64,000 bases of DNA from Lathyrus oleraceus (GCF_024323335.1 NC_066580.1:261065332-261129331); one strand, 5' to 3'; shown: positions 43,179 to 54,640, counted from the first letter of the stretch. Numbers and translations: made by a program. Notes: generated from the letters alone by a model not told the origin.

Positions 43179-46100
43179 TTATGCGAAGTATTTTTTAACT
43201 GCGTCTGAGTTCACAGGGGAAGTGAAGTTTTCACCATCCATAGTTGCAAGCATTAAGGCCCCACCATCAAAAACCTTGGTGACAATATACGGTCCATCAT
43301 AGTTAGGAGTCCACTTGCCCCTGTGATCTGTCTGAGGAGGAAGGATCCTTTTCAACACTAAATCTCCGACTTGGAAACAACGAGGATGCACTTTCTGATC
43401 AAAGGCTCTCTTCATCCGACTCTGATACAACTGCCCATGACAAATGGCTGCCATTCGCTTCTCTTCGATAAGACTCAACTCATTGAACATTGTCCGAATC
43501 CATTCAGCTTCATCTAACTTGACATCCAACAGGACTCTTAGAGAAGGAATCTCCACTTTAACAGGTAGGACTGCTTCCATACCATACACCAGGGAGTAAG
43601 GGGTTGCCCTGGTCGATGTACGTACTGAAGTACGGTACCCATGCAAGGCGAAGGGTAGCATCTCATGCCAATCTCTGTACGTAACGACCATCTTCTGCAC
43701 AATCTTCTTTATGTTCTTATTTGCCGCCTCAACAACGCCGTTCATCTTAGGGCGGTAAGGGGAAGAATTGTGATGCTGAATGTTGAAGTTCTGACACAAC
43801 TCCTTCATCATTTTGTTGTTGAGATTAGAACCATTATCAGTAATGATTCTTTCGGGAATCCCATAGCGACAAATGATTTCTTTCTTGATGAAACGGCAAC
43901 CACATGTCTGGTGACATTCGCGAACGACGCTGCCTCGACCCACTTGGTGAAATAGTCGATGGCAACAAGGATGAAGCGATGCCCATTGGAAGCAGTCGGC
44001 TCAATCTTTCCAATCATGTCAATGCCCCACATGGCAAACGGCCACGGCGAAGACATCACATTCAGAGGATTCGGCGGTACATGCACCTTATCAGCATAAA
44101 TCTGGCATTTATGACACTTCCGAGCATACTTGAAACAATCTGATTCCATGGTCATCCAATAATAACCCGCTCTCAACAATTTCTTAGCCATTGCATGTCC
44201 ACCGGCATGAGTACCGAAGGAACCTTCATGAACTTCCTGCATTAACATGTCCGCCTCGTGTCTGTCCACGCATCTGAGCAAAACCATGTCGAAGTTCCTC
44301 TTATATAGCACATCGTCTTTGTTCAAGAAGAAACTGCCTGCCAATCTTCTCAAAGTCTTTCTGTCATTGTTGGATGCCCCTGCAGGGTACTCTTGATTCT
44401 TCAAAAGCACTTGATATCGTGATACCAGGGCTTGTCATCGACTACCAGTTCAGCAGCAAACACATACGCGGCCCTGTCAAGGCGCATCACATCGATCCTG
44501 GGAGCATGGTTCCAACGAATTACCTTGATCATGGAGGATAGAGTAGCAAGCGCGTCTGCCATCTAGTTCTCATCACGAGGTATATGATACAATTTTACTA
44601 TTGTGAAGAAAGTCAACAGTCTTCTCGTGTAATCTCTGTAGGGGACCAGAGTGGGTTGGAGAGTATTCCAATCACCATTTACTTGATTGATCACCAGAGC
44701 TGAATCTCCGAAGATGTCCAGGGTCTTGATTCTCAGATCAATGGCTTGCTCAATACCCAAGATACAGGCCTCGTACTCAGCTTCGTTATTTGTGCACTCA
44801 AAAGTCAAACGAGCGGTGAAAGGCATGTGGGCACCCTTCGGAGTAGTAATGACAGCGCCAATTCCACTACCTCTAGCATTGACAGCCCCATCAAACAACA
44901 AAGTCCACTTTTCGTTTGGATCAGGTCCCTCCTCAACAACTGGCTCTTCACAGTCTTTTATCTTGAGGAACATGATGTCTTCATCAGGGAATTCAAACTT
45001 CATCGGTTCATAATCATCAATCGGTTGCTCGGCAAGGTAGTCTGATAGAATACTACCTTTGATGGCTTTCTGGGATGTATACTGGATATCATACTCTGTT
45101 AAAATCATCTGCCAACGGGCAACACGTCCGGTGAGAGCCGACTTCTCGAATATGTATTTCATTGGATCCATCTTAGAAATCAACAAGGTAGTATGGTTCA
45201 ACATATACTACCTCAGTCGGCGAGCAGCCCAGGCCAAAGCACAACAAGTTTTCTCAAGCTGCGAATATTTGACTTCACAGTCGGTAAACTTTTTGCTAAG
45301 GTAGTATATGGCATGCTCTTTTCGACCAGACTCGTCATGCTGTCCCAATACACACCCCATCGAGTTCTCAGTCACTGATAGGTACATTATCAGAGGTCTC
45401 CCAGGAACTGGAGGTATAAGGATTGGAGGTTTCTGCAAATACTCTTTTATCTTCTCAAAAGCCCTTTGACAATCTTCATTCCACCTGATAGTCTGATCTT
45501 TCCTCAGCAATTTGAAAATTGGCTCACACGTGGTTGTTAGGTGAGAGATGAACCTTGCAATGTAGTTCAACCTCCCTAAGAAACTACGGACTTGCTTCTC
45601 TATTCTTGGCTCAGGCATTTCCTGTATTGCTTTCACTTTGTCAGGATCCACCTCAATCCCTTTTCCGCTAACAATAAAACCCAACAATTTTCCCGATCTC
45701 ACCCCGAAAGTGCACTTGTTTGGGTTAAGTCTCAGTTTGAATTTCCTCAAACGCTCAAACAGTTTCTGCAAATTCAACAAATGTTCTTCTTCTGTCTGAG
45801 ATTTGGCAATCATATCGTCCACATAAACCTCGATTTCATGATGAATCATATCATGGAACAGAGTCACCATTGCTCGCTGATATGTTGCTCCGGCATTTTT
45901 CAGACCAAACGGCATCACCTTGTAGCAGAAAGTGCCCCATGGGGTTATGAAAGTTGTCTTTTCCATGTCTTCTGGTGCCATCTTGATTTAGTTATAGCCA
46001 GAAAAGCCATCCATGAAGGAGAATACCGAGAACTGAGTTGTATTATCCACCAAAACGTCGATGTGAGGTAATGGGAAATCATCTTTAGGGCTAGCTCTAT

Positions 46101-46651
46101 TCAGATCCCGGTAGTCGACACACATCCGTACCTTTCCATCCTTCTTAGGTACTGGGACGATGTTTGCAACCCATCGCGGATAATTGGTAACTGCTAGAAA
46201 CCCTGCATCCAACTGCTTTTGCACTTCTTCCTTTATCTTGACAGCCATCTCTGGTCTTGTTCTTCTGAGCTTCTGCTTGACCGGAGGACAACCTTCTTTG
46301 AGAGGCAAGCGGTGTACCACGATGTCTGTGTCCAGCCCAGGCATGTCCTGATAAGACCAGGCGAAGATGTCAACGTATTCTTGCAGCAATTCAATCAGCC
46401 CTTTCTTCACATCATCTCTCAAAGCAGCCCCTATTTTGATTTCTCTCTTGGCGTCTTCGGTGCCGAGATTAATCACTTCAACAGACTCTTGATGCGGTTG
46501 AATAACCCTTTCCTCTTGTTTTAATAACCTGGTAAGTTCTTCAGGGAGTTCACAGTCTTCATCACCCTCTTCTTCAGCTTGAAAGATTGGATTTTCAAAG
46601 TTGAAACGAGCCATAGCAGAACCGTTATCAATAGGATCCGGTGTTGTGCAT
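43179..46651 (-). pseudogene. Element D pol (RT, RNase H, integrase), full length with stops
   Basis: All domains are present: RT (45988-46614 and 45208-45981, intact YVDDM), RNase H (44563-45204, LLFDGAVNARGSG, NNEAEYEACILG), integrase zinc and core (43808-44410, CHKCQ, GIDMIG) and core end plus C-terminus (43179-43943, ITDNGSN, NGVVEAANK, VKKYFA). Breaks: Gln codons changed to stops at 45988-45990, 45208-45210 and 44563-44565, and one-base frameshifts near 44405 and 43895. Three Gln-to-stop changes fit C-to-T mutation. It starts at the predicted splice acceptor, in frame. Confidence 0.9.
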
Positions 46652-46910
46652 CTGCATGAGTGATGCTATGTGCTTATGAGTGTGAACAAGAAGTGAAAAC
46701 TAAACGAAACATTGCCATTTTTTTTATTTTTTATTTATTTTGAAAAACTGCAAAAATAGAAAGACAGGGAACGAAATATTTGAATGCAAAAAGACGTCCT
46801 TTATTTATGATAAAAAATGCAAGCGTCACATAGATGGGCCCTACAATGAGTCATTACGCCCTGGGCGGAACGTAAGACTTGGACATGCATGAATAAACAA
46901 AGAAAATTAC
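46652..46910 (-). other. Predicted Ogre intron between gag and pol, element D
   Basis: Donor GTAATT at 46910 with the stop TAA (46907-46909) inside; acceptor TCATGCAG ending at 46652; 259 bp. The spliced reading frame enters pol without a stop. Confidence 0.7.
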
Positions 46911-47795
46911 TCTTCAAGAAGAGTGACTTGGATAATCTCTTCAGAAGACCAATTGTTGATGACTTCACCCGGGATCCTCGGACGCACCCAGTTGTCAATG
47001 TCACAATCACTATCCCCATCTTCATTGTTGACCGCAGAGACCTCACTGGGAATCACAAAATTAACAGGAACAACATCTGCGAATTCATCAGTAGCATCTT
47101 CAAACTCTTCTTCCTCAACCCCTTCCGCAGACTCTTGGACAGACAGACCCTCAACCTGGAGGATACCTTTGTCGAGCAAGGCCTGAATACCCTGCTGTAG
47201 TTTCAAACAACCTCCACTCTGAGTGGCACAATCCAAACAACCCTTCCCACAACCGAGGAAAACATCGGCCTTCAGCAAGCATCCTTTGATATCCAACAAT
47301 GGAGTCTTTAACTTCAACACATCCTTAATGGACTTGGCTTCTCCCTCTACCAAATTAACGTTCGCACCACCATGCTGGGGCATGGGATTGTTGACGACAT
47401 TCGGCTGGTGCAAGGTCGATGGCCTTTGAATCTATGAGGTCTTGAACTACGTGCTTAAAAGCTTTGCAGTTCTCAATATTGTGGCCAGGTGCCCCAGAGT
47501 GGAAGCTACACCTAGCGTTGGTGTCGTAACCCGCCGGAAGTCTACCAACAGGAGGAGCCAGAGTGCGCAATTGCACAAGTTGTAGTTGTTGAAGACTAGA
47601 AAGTAACTGGGCGTACGACATTGGAAGGGTGTCGAAACGCCGGTCCATCATCCTTTGCCTCTGTTGATAAGCGGGTCTGTTACCCGGTTGTTGCTGTTGT
47701 TGATACTGAGCTAGTTGACGTTGTGATTGTTGTTGTTGTAGTGGTGCTGCAGCTGGAATGGTCACCCCTGCGGCAGTACCTGTTATGCAAGACAT
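46907..47795 (-). pseudogene. Element D gag remnant lacking capsid and protease
   Basis: 47355-47795 holds a Q-rich linker, then YAQLLSSLQQL and the CHHC motif CSFHSGAPGHNIENC. 46907-47413, in another frame, holds NNPMPQHGG, a Cys-rich segment (CGKGCLDC) and then jumps to the acidic gag-pro C-terminus (DIDNWVRPRIPGEVINNW). The capsid domain and the whole protease are missing. D therefore needs Gag and protease from elsewhere. Confidence 0.85.
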
Positions 47796-48910
47796 GCTAA
47801 TGAATATGCAAATGCAATGACATGTTTATCAATTCCAAAGGTATTCTACCCCCTTGATTCCAGTCTCACATTTGATAAACAGTGTAAGAAAAGACTAAGC
47901 CGTTGATGAGAACCAAGAAAATTCCAACTAGAATCAAGTGGAAGATATAAACCCCACAGAAATGGATAAACATGTGTGAATGATTATGAATGCAAAATGA
48001 TGTGATGCAAAATGATGTGAATGCAGTGCAGTGGCATGGGAATCAGGATTGCCGTATCTGCTTGAACATCTGTCAGGTTGCACTGTCTAGAGAGAAATTA
48101 AGAGTACACCAAACAAAGGTCATAGGGTGGATCATGTTATCCTTAATATCAATCACCCATTTTGGAGGGTTATGGTTTACACCTTATCAACACCCGAGTT
48201 TCATTGATATTAAGGATACCTGATCGGATTAACCATGAATCAAGGGTTTGTCGCAAGTCACGAGCATGGAGTTTAGGTTAAGAACCACCCAAAAGGAGTG
48301 TACTAAGGTTTAAACTTGCCAAACATGTTCTACAAAAGGTTCCCATAGTCATAATCCCATCTTTCGGATATTATCAGAGGAACGACTACTCGTATTCCAA
48401 CAATATTCTCAAGCGAGACTCTTATGAGTGTAGTATCGCGTAAGAATCGTATCAAATCTTACATTTGAACGACTTTCGCACTACGTCCTACGAATAGGCC
48501 AAGATGGGTTAGGTAAACTAAGGTCCTTGGCTTCTTAGGTCTCTATTGGAACAAGTAATGTCTAACCACAACTTACTTATGTGACATTATTGATCTCAAC
48601 ATGACCTCCACCAAGTGAATGGGCTTGCAAGTCAACTCGCTAAGGAATACTCCACACAAGTTGACAGGACTATGCCATTCTCCTATCTTAAGTGCACTCG
48701 AGTTCGGGTATAGAACTCATCTCACAAAGATCACCAAGCAGCCATAGCCAGCCAACAGACACAATAATGATATGTACACAATGCAATAAGGTAAAGCAGG
48801 TAAATAAATAACTGTACAAAAGCATGAACACCCAATAAACAAACAAACTACAAAAGCTAGGAGGGACTCGCTTAGGGAAGATGGACCAGCAAGAGGTCAA
48901 CTTCTTAGAT
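47796..48910 (-). other. Element D leader; ORF1 absent
   Basis: About 1.1 kb without ORF1. 48100-48720 matches B's leader closely, including the inverted repeat 48138-48153 with 48203-48218, here a perfect 16 bp. 47796-48100 is AT-rich. ORF1 was lost by deletion between the leader and gag. Confidence 0.7.
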
Positions 48911-48928
48911 TCCCCAGCAGAGTCGCCA
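48911..48928 (-). promoter_or_regulatory. Primer-binding site of element D
   Basis: In sense TGGCGACTCTGCTGGGGA, two bases inside the 5' LTR end. Identical to E's PBS. Confidence 0.9.
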
Positions 48929-48930
48929 GC

Positions 48931-50535
48931 TGTCGCAACCTGAAAAATACAGTGCGCGAAAAAAACAACCGGCGAAAGAGAATGACAGGAGAGTCGCCAC
49001 CGTGCGTTATTCATCCCAAAGGAGGGAAAGGAAACGCTCGAAGTAAACCTGAAAAAGGAAAGGACAAGATGGGGTCTCGCAACCAAATCTTGGGTTTGGG
49101 AGTCGGTTATGCGAAGGGAAGGTATTAGCACCCCTACGCATCCGTAGTACTCTACGGGATCCACTTTTGTAGTTTTCGTCTAAAGGGTGTGGGTTTGCCT
49201 AATGTACTATTTACTAAAAGGTTAAGAGAAATGACTCGCGTGGATGTCGCATCCACTGCATACGTATCTCATATGAATATGAGAATCAGAGTCTTCGTAG
49301 CTCGGCTGACCTATGGGTTGGGGGGATGTGTGCTCGCTAAGACATCGCGTCTTATGCCTACGTATCTCATCTGGAATGAGAATCAGAGCAAGCCGTAGTT
49401 CGGCTAACTACGGGATTATGGATTGGGTTTTGGACGAACGACGTTACTACGCAATCTACCGGATGCTCGACCTTTGGAGACTTACTCGCCTGTAGTAGAA
49501 GGAGTAAACGTGTTGCTTTGGGTTTTAGGGTTTGGGATGCTCGAGGGCAACTAGGCAGTCCTTGACGAAGGAACCGCGCTACATGTGGGGGATATGAATA
49601 CAAAACACAAAACATGTATCTCAAAGTAAAATGCCACCCAGGGGCTCAAACATTGCCTCCTATCGAGGTCTTCCAGCTAAGAAAGCGATAAAGTATGAGA
49701 AAGGGAAAAAATTACCACACGGATAAAGATCCGAAGCTATAGCAGTTAAAGGGGCAAGAAACCCTGAAATGTCTCCAGCTGGACCGTCAAAGGAAATCAG
49801 TCAACACGAATAATCAGAATAAAACTCCAGGGGGTATCCCACAAATAAAGTGGGAAACCACGCGAGTGTCTCTGCGAAAGCCATGTGAGCCCTCACAAAA
49901 CTCGACAAAGGGTTAGAGCAGCAGGATGAAATCAAGAGAAAACAATGCCATGGAAACACAAGACAGGTTAGAATAAACAAAATAGGGTAACCCAGAGTTG
50001 CCCCTAAATCAAAATGTAACCACATGAATAATTCCATCAAAATTCACAAAAGGCTCATAAAAAAGGTATCAAATTCACCCATAATACCTCATACATTTAG
50101 AGCATTCAAATAAAAGGCATAAAGATGATGGATATAGGGCAAACCTGATTCGAGAGCTTGATTGAGTTGCACCCGTGAGGTTTACAAGTTGAGTTCCCTT
50201 CAGGGTTTGGAGGTTGCTCTGAACTCTGTTGGCTTTTCTCTCACTATCTTTTTCCTCAGGGTTTTGTTCCAAGGAAACCTCAGAGTGTTTTGCTTCTCTT
50301 CCTTCTTTCTCCAGTGAATCTCCCAGTGTAACTCCAAGTGTAACTCCAAGTGTAACTCCTCTACTGAATCTTCAGTATTTATAGACTGATTTTCGTGGGT
50401 AATGGGCTCAAATGAGGGAGACCCAAGTCCAAAATAATTTGTTATATTTTATTTATTTATTTTATTTATTTATTTAATTAATTAATTAAATAATTTTTTT
50501 TTTCTTTTTTTTTTTAAGGAAAAATGAAGGGTAAA
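48931..50535 (-). mobile_element. Element D: 5' LTR, last ~15 bp cut off by element E
   Basis: Near-identical to 39160-40780. It ends at 50535 within the terminal motif; the final TTTTGGGGTATTACA-like end is missing because E starts there. TATA box in sense at 50376-50383, LTR hairpin 49109-49118/49132-49141, U5 PBS-like motif 48990-48999. Compared with the 3' LTR it carries an extra short repeat near 50340 and a shorter AATT tract. Confidence 0.9.
50376..50383 (-). promoter_or_regulatory. TATA box of element D 5' LTR
   Basis: In sense CTATAAATACTGAAG context, the same as in E. It drives transcription leftwards into D. Confidence 0.7.
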
Positions 50536-52565
50536 TGTCATACCCCAAAAATTACCCATCATTTTTCCTAAAAAAAAAAAAAAAAAACGAAAAAAAAAAG
50601 AAAAAAAAAATTTAATTAATTAATTAATTAATTAATTAATTAATTAATTAATTAATTAATTAAATAATTAAATAATTAAAATAAATAAATAAATAAAATA
50701 TAACAAATTATTTTGGACTTGGGTCTCCCTCATTCCAAGCCCATTACCCACAAAATTAGTCTATAAATACTGAAGTTTCAGTAGAGGAAAAGGACGGGGA
50801 GTTAGACTTGGAGTTTACACTGGGAGATTCACTGGAGAAAGAAGGAAGAGAAGCAAAATACTCTGAGGTTTCCTTGGAACAAAACCTTGAGGAAAAAGAA
50901 AGAGAGAGAACAGAGAAGGACGGATAGAAACTTTGGCATAGGAACCCTGCCAACCCGGAGAATTCAGAATAAAGAAACCCTGAAGGCAGCTCATCCGCCC
51001 CGAAGCCATCGCCGCCCAATTCCCGCCGCCTAACTCATTCCGATACCACAAGTGGTCAATCCCTTCAACCTTGAATTGGCAAACAGGTTTGCGTATCTCT
51101 ATTGTTTATACTTTCAATTGGCCATATCTACACATATAATGCATCATGATTAAATGTTGATATATAATTTGCTTTCGTATGTGAATTTAAATATGCCTGA
51201 ATACCCTGAATGTTTGACCATGTTGTTCCTGTGATAAAATGCCATAAAGTTCAAGGTTCCTAACATGGGGCTGTTTTTCTCAAAATTCAAAATCCGTGGC
51301 CGTTCGCCTGGCCTTCGCTAGGCGAGGCAGAGGCGAACGAGACAGTACCTGATTTTTCTAGTCTGTTTTTTTTTTATGTTTTTATCATAGCCATGCATTA
51401 TTCATCCTATCCTATTTACTGTTGCGATATTTTTCCGGTGTAATCTTCGATTGCACCCTGATTTGGTATTCTGACATGTTTCTTTTTGAGCTTCGAAAAG
51501 GTTCACATATCCCAGGAAAAGGTTATTGGCTAGGTATTCCACTTTATTTGTGGGATACCCTTGTGGAGTTTTCACCCTAAATTACCTAATTAATTTTGAT
51601 GTATTAATTTTAATGTATTAATTTTAATGTATTAATTTTAATGTATTAATTTTAATGTATTAATTTTAATGTGGGAGAATTCCTCCTAATCACCTAATTA
51701 ATTGTAAAACTTTGCCTTTGAATAAGTGATCTTGGACCTCTCTTTGTTGCCTTACGATTACGATATTACGGTCATGTCCCGCGAATGTGGGGATACCCTT
51801 AGCAAAGACCCTTCGGTTAAATCATCATAAAATAAATTATAGTCCCTCGGATGTTGCCTTCGAATATACAACTTTGTCCCTCGATGACCCTCCGATGTTG
51901 CCTACGATTAAATGATGATAGTCCCTTCGAATGCTAAGGTATCCTCATAACTGTTGCCTTCAATGACCAATCGATGACCCTACGATGACCCTTTTACATC
52001 CAAAGGATAAAACTACTTATTTCTCAATAATAAGGACAGTTTTACCCTCATAAGGATAGGAAATACTCATAAAGACCTTGGGTCGGTATAACTCTTAATT
52101 GCTGGCTCACAACCTAAAACATTTTTTCACACCTCACACCTTTCAAAATACCTTCAGAAAATCACCACTTGGTATACATTCATACTAGAATCATTACCGA
52201 GTTATATTTTTCTAAACAATTTTCAAAACTAAACGAGATAATCACTTTGTATACATTCATACAAGAATCATTACAAAGTTAAATTCTCTTTTCAAAACAA
52301 TTTTTCTAAACAATTCACAAACACTTTTTTTTAGACAAAAATAATATAAGTGATCGAGCAATTAAGAGCCCATGGATAACCATGGATACAAAGGGTGCTA
52401 ACACCTTCCCTTTGTATAATGTACCTCCCGAACCCAAAATCTAAATTAAGGTTTTTCCTGTTCTTTTCCACCTTTCCTTATTGGATAAAAGAAAAGTCGG
52501 TGGCGACTCTTGCTAACCGCGACATTGCGATTAAAACCACAAAAAGTCCAGTTCACCGTATGACA
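50536..52565 (+). mobile_element. Element E: 5' LTR
   Basis: From TGTCATACCCC to CGTATGACA, 2030 bp, with TG/CA ends. Its partner at 60554-62588 differs by roughly ten substitutions by eye plus tract-length changes, including five versus four copies of a 14-bp 'gtattaattttaat' unit (about 51600-51675). It contains a TATA box (50762-50769), the LTR hairpin (52386-52395/52408-52417) and a U5 PBS-like motif (52501-52510). The antisense frame at 50756-51019 is present in both LTRs and is not called. Confidence 0.95.
50762..50769 (+). promoter_or_regulatory. TATA box of element E 5' LTR
   Basis: TATAAATA followed by CTGAAG; about 380 bp from the oppositely directed TATA box of D. Confidence 0.7.
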
Positions 52566-52569
52566 GAAC

Positions 52570-52587
52570 TGGCGACTCTGCTGGGGA
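52570..52587 (+). promoter_or_regulatory. Primer-binding site of element E
   Basis: TGGCGACTCTGCTGGGGA, four bases after the LTR end CA at 52565. Confidence 0.92.
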
Positions 52588-53311
52588 ATATTTAAAAAGA
52601 GAGGTTACCTTAAAAACAAGATCACTTATTCAATTTGTCTGATTTATTTTTAAGGGATTGCTTGGGTATGTTATGCTTGAGTGAAAGATCCTACACCCGG
52701 ATCTAGTGTACCTTAGGTAAGTAGCAAGAGATCATCGCGACTGTCCGGCGTATACTGGAATGGTCAAAATGATGGCTACGGTTAATGTGGCACTTTGGAT
52801 GTCCTGATGTTCCTCATGTTAGTTGAGGAAATATTTGGCATTCGCGTGGTGCCATAAAAGCATTAACCAGACCTTTAGAACCCTAATTGACTCATCCTGG
52901 CCATTAGAAAGTAGTGAGATAACTGGCTTCGGTTCCGACTGGAGTTGGTTGAGACTCGATACTACACTCTTTGAGATTGGACTTCAGGGAAGCTTCGGTC
53001 AACCACTTGGTGTTGCACTGAAGTGGACTTAAGGAAAGGTCAATGATTTGAGATCCTTCTAGAACCCGGTTACTATTCTAAGACAGGTTGAACCCACCAA
53101 ACTTCAGTGGGGAGGGTACTTACCTATGGAACTCATGCAAGCCTTAAAACCTAGGAATGATTGTTGTATGACTTGCTTATGCTTGTTATTTGTTTAATAT
53201 CATAATATCATAACATCATAACATCATAACATCATAACATCATAACATTATGACATTGCACTAATCACTTCGAGGACTTAGGGATTTAACTTGGCTCTAT
53301 TTTGTAAGGCT
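52588..53311 (+). other. Element E leader
   Basis: Untranslated. It holds a strong 5' splice-site match CTTAG|GTAAGT (intron would begin at 52717), a perfect 7-bp hairpin TTCCTCA/TGAGGAA (52810-52816/52824-52830) and an 8-bp 'atcataac' microsatellite near 53200-53250. The short frame at 52823-53032 is not supported as a gene. Confidence 0.6.
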
Positions 53312-54640
53312 ATGGCTCCCAGGAAGACTATCCGGATAAATTTTGTAGTCATCTCTCCTCAACTCAAGGATTTAGTGTCAGAACTTCCTGATCAGGCTCA
53401 GTTCGTCAAAAAGCATGGTTCTCTCCTCGATTTGGTTACCACTGGTTTCAAAGAAGATATGATGAGAGTCCTATTCCAGTTCTTCGATCCTAAACATCAT
53501 TGCTTCACATTCCCAGATTATCAGTTGGTGCCCACATTAGAAGAATTTTCCCAGCTGCTTGGGATACCTATTCTTGATCAAATACCTTTCAGTGGTTTAG
53601 AAAAGATTCCGAGGTCCGAAAAAGTTGCCGCAGCTTTACACATGACAAAGTCAGATATTGAAGCTAATTGGGTAACAAGAAGTGGAGTTAAGGGTTTACT
53701 TGCCAAATTTCTGATGAATAAGGCCCGAGAATTCTTAAAAGTCATGAATGTCCATGCTTTCGAGGAGATTCTAGCATTACTAATCTATGGTTTGGTGTTA
53801 TTCCCTAATCCAGATCAATTCATAGATATGAATGCTATTCAGATATTTCTCGCTCGTAACCCTGTGCCTACCTTGCTCGGCGACATTCTGCATTCCCTTC
53901 ACACTCGTACTATGAAGAGGCAAGGGACTCTCATGTGCTGCATACCTTTATTATCCAGGTGGTTTATTTCGCACCTTCCTCAGTCAGTCTTGAAGAATGA
54001 GCAAAGTTTGAGATGGTCTCAAAGGATAATGTCGCTCTCCCACTCAGACATCCGTTGGTGTCCTCATTTCAAAGAAAACAATATCATCATTGACCGTTGT
54101 GGAGAATTCCCTAATGTACCACTCATGGGGATAAGAGGAGGTATTACTTATAATCCTGCTTTAGCCCTACGTCAGTTTGGTTGTGCTCGAAGAGATGGTC
54201 CACATGAAATAATTATACAAGGCACGGTGTTTGACTATGATAACGATTCCCAAGGTCTCCGTCAAAGATTTGTGCGAGCTTGGGGCATGGTGAAAAGAAT
54301 TACTTTAGGACAGAAAAACTCTATTCCTATGGAACCTTATCTCAGATGGGTCCGCACAAGAGCTCGTGAACTTGTCATGCCATATCTGGCAGTCGGACCA
54401 CTGATTGTTGAACCAGAAGCTGAAGGAGGTACTCCTCAGATCGTTCCTTATCCAGATATGCCTACCGATGTTGAAGAGTTAAAGAAGTCCTGGATCCAGT
54501 TGAGAGAGGAAAGGGATACTTTTGAAGCCCAGTTCTGTGCTACAAGGAAGAAGGTGTTAGAGCTCACCGGCCAGCTTAATGAGGAACGAAGACTCAATAC
54601 ATATCTTCGCCCAAAAAGAAGCCGTCCCTGGGAGACCTGA
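53312..54640 (+). CDS. Ogre ORF1 protein, element E, intact
   Basis: 442 codons from ATG 53312 (MAPRKTIRINFVV) to TGA. Same family as B's ORF1: FTFPDYQLVPTLEEFSQL, GIPILDQIPFSGLEKIP, IYGLVLFPNPDQF, NPVPTLLGDI, FISHLPQSV, FPNVPLMGIRGGITYNPAL, W.R.RARELVMPY, then a charged C-terminus (WIQLREERDTFEAQF). No zinc finger, catalytic motif or signal peptide is visible. It is the only intact ORF of E, and its second copy begins at 63335. Its function in the family is unknown. It lies between leader and gag as in all Ogres. Confidence 0.88.
   Translation: MAPRKTIRINFVVISPQLKDLVSELPDQAQFVKKHGSLLDLVTTGFKEDMMRVLFQFFDPKHHCFTFPDYQLVPTLEEFSQLLGIPILDQIPFSGLEKIPRSEKVAAALHMTKSDIEANWVTRSGVKGLLAKFLMNKAREFLKVMNVHAFEEILALLIYGLVLFPNPDQFIDMNAIQIFLARNPVPTLLGDILHSLHTRTMKRQGTLMCCIPLLSRWFISHLPQSVLKNEQSLRWSQRIMSLSHSDIRWCPHFKENNIIIDRCGEFPNVPLMGIRGGITYNPALALRQFGCARRDGPHEIIIQGTVFDYDNDSQGLRQRFVRAWGMVKRITLGQKNSIPMEPYLRWVRTRARELVMPYLAVGPLIVEPEAEGGTPQIVPYPDMPTDVEELKKSWIQLREERDTFEAQFCATRKKVLELTGQLNEERRLNTYLRPKRSRPWET

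Larger units (their letters stand above)
39160..50535 (-). mobile_element. Element D, Ogre-like deletion derivative (whole)
   Basis: 11.4 kb, both LTRs, PBS and polypurine tract present. ORF1, capsid and protease deleted; pol complete but mutated. It is inserted in C's ORF1 and interrupted at its very end by E. Confidence 0.9.
50236..50915. repeat. Head-to-head inverted LTR ends of D and E
   Basis: The D LTR (minus) and E LTR (plus) belong to related subfamilies and meet at their U3 starts at 50535/50536. From the junction outward both read ACCC(A/T)TCATTTTTCC, an A-rich and AATT tract, 'ggacttgggtctccct', a TATA box, and 'tctgaggtttccttgg'. The result is an imperfect palindrome with arms of about 300-380 bp. 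Confidence 0.85.

Noticed and set aside
50756..51051. Antisense frames in the E LTR (repeated at 60795-61090)
   Set aside because: Present in both LTR copies, antisense to the element, no domain; LTR sequence only.
53291..53311. Earlier ORF1 start in E at 53291
   Set aside because: That codon is TTG; the ATG at 53312 is the first real start.
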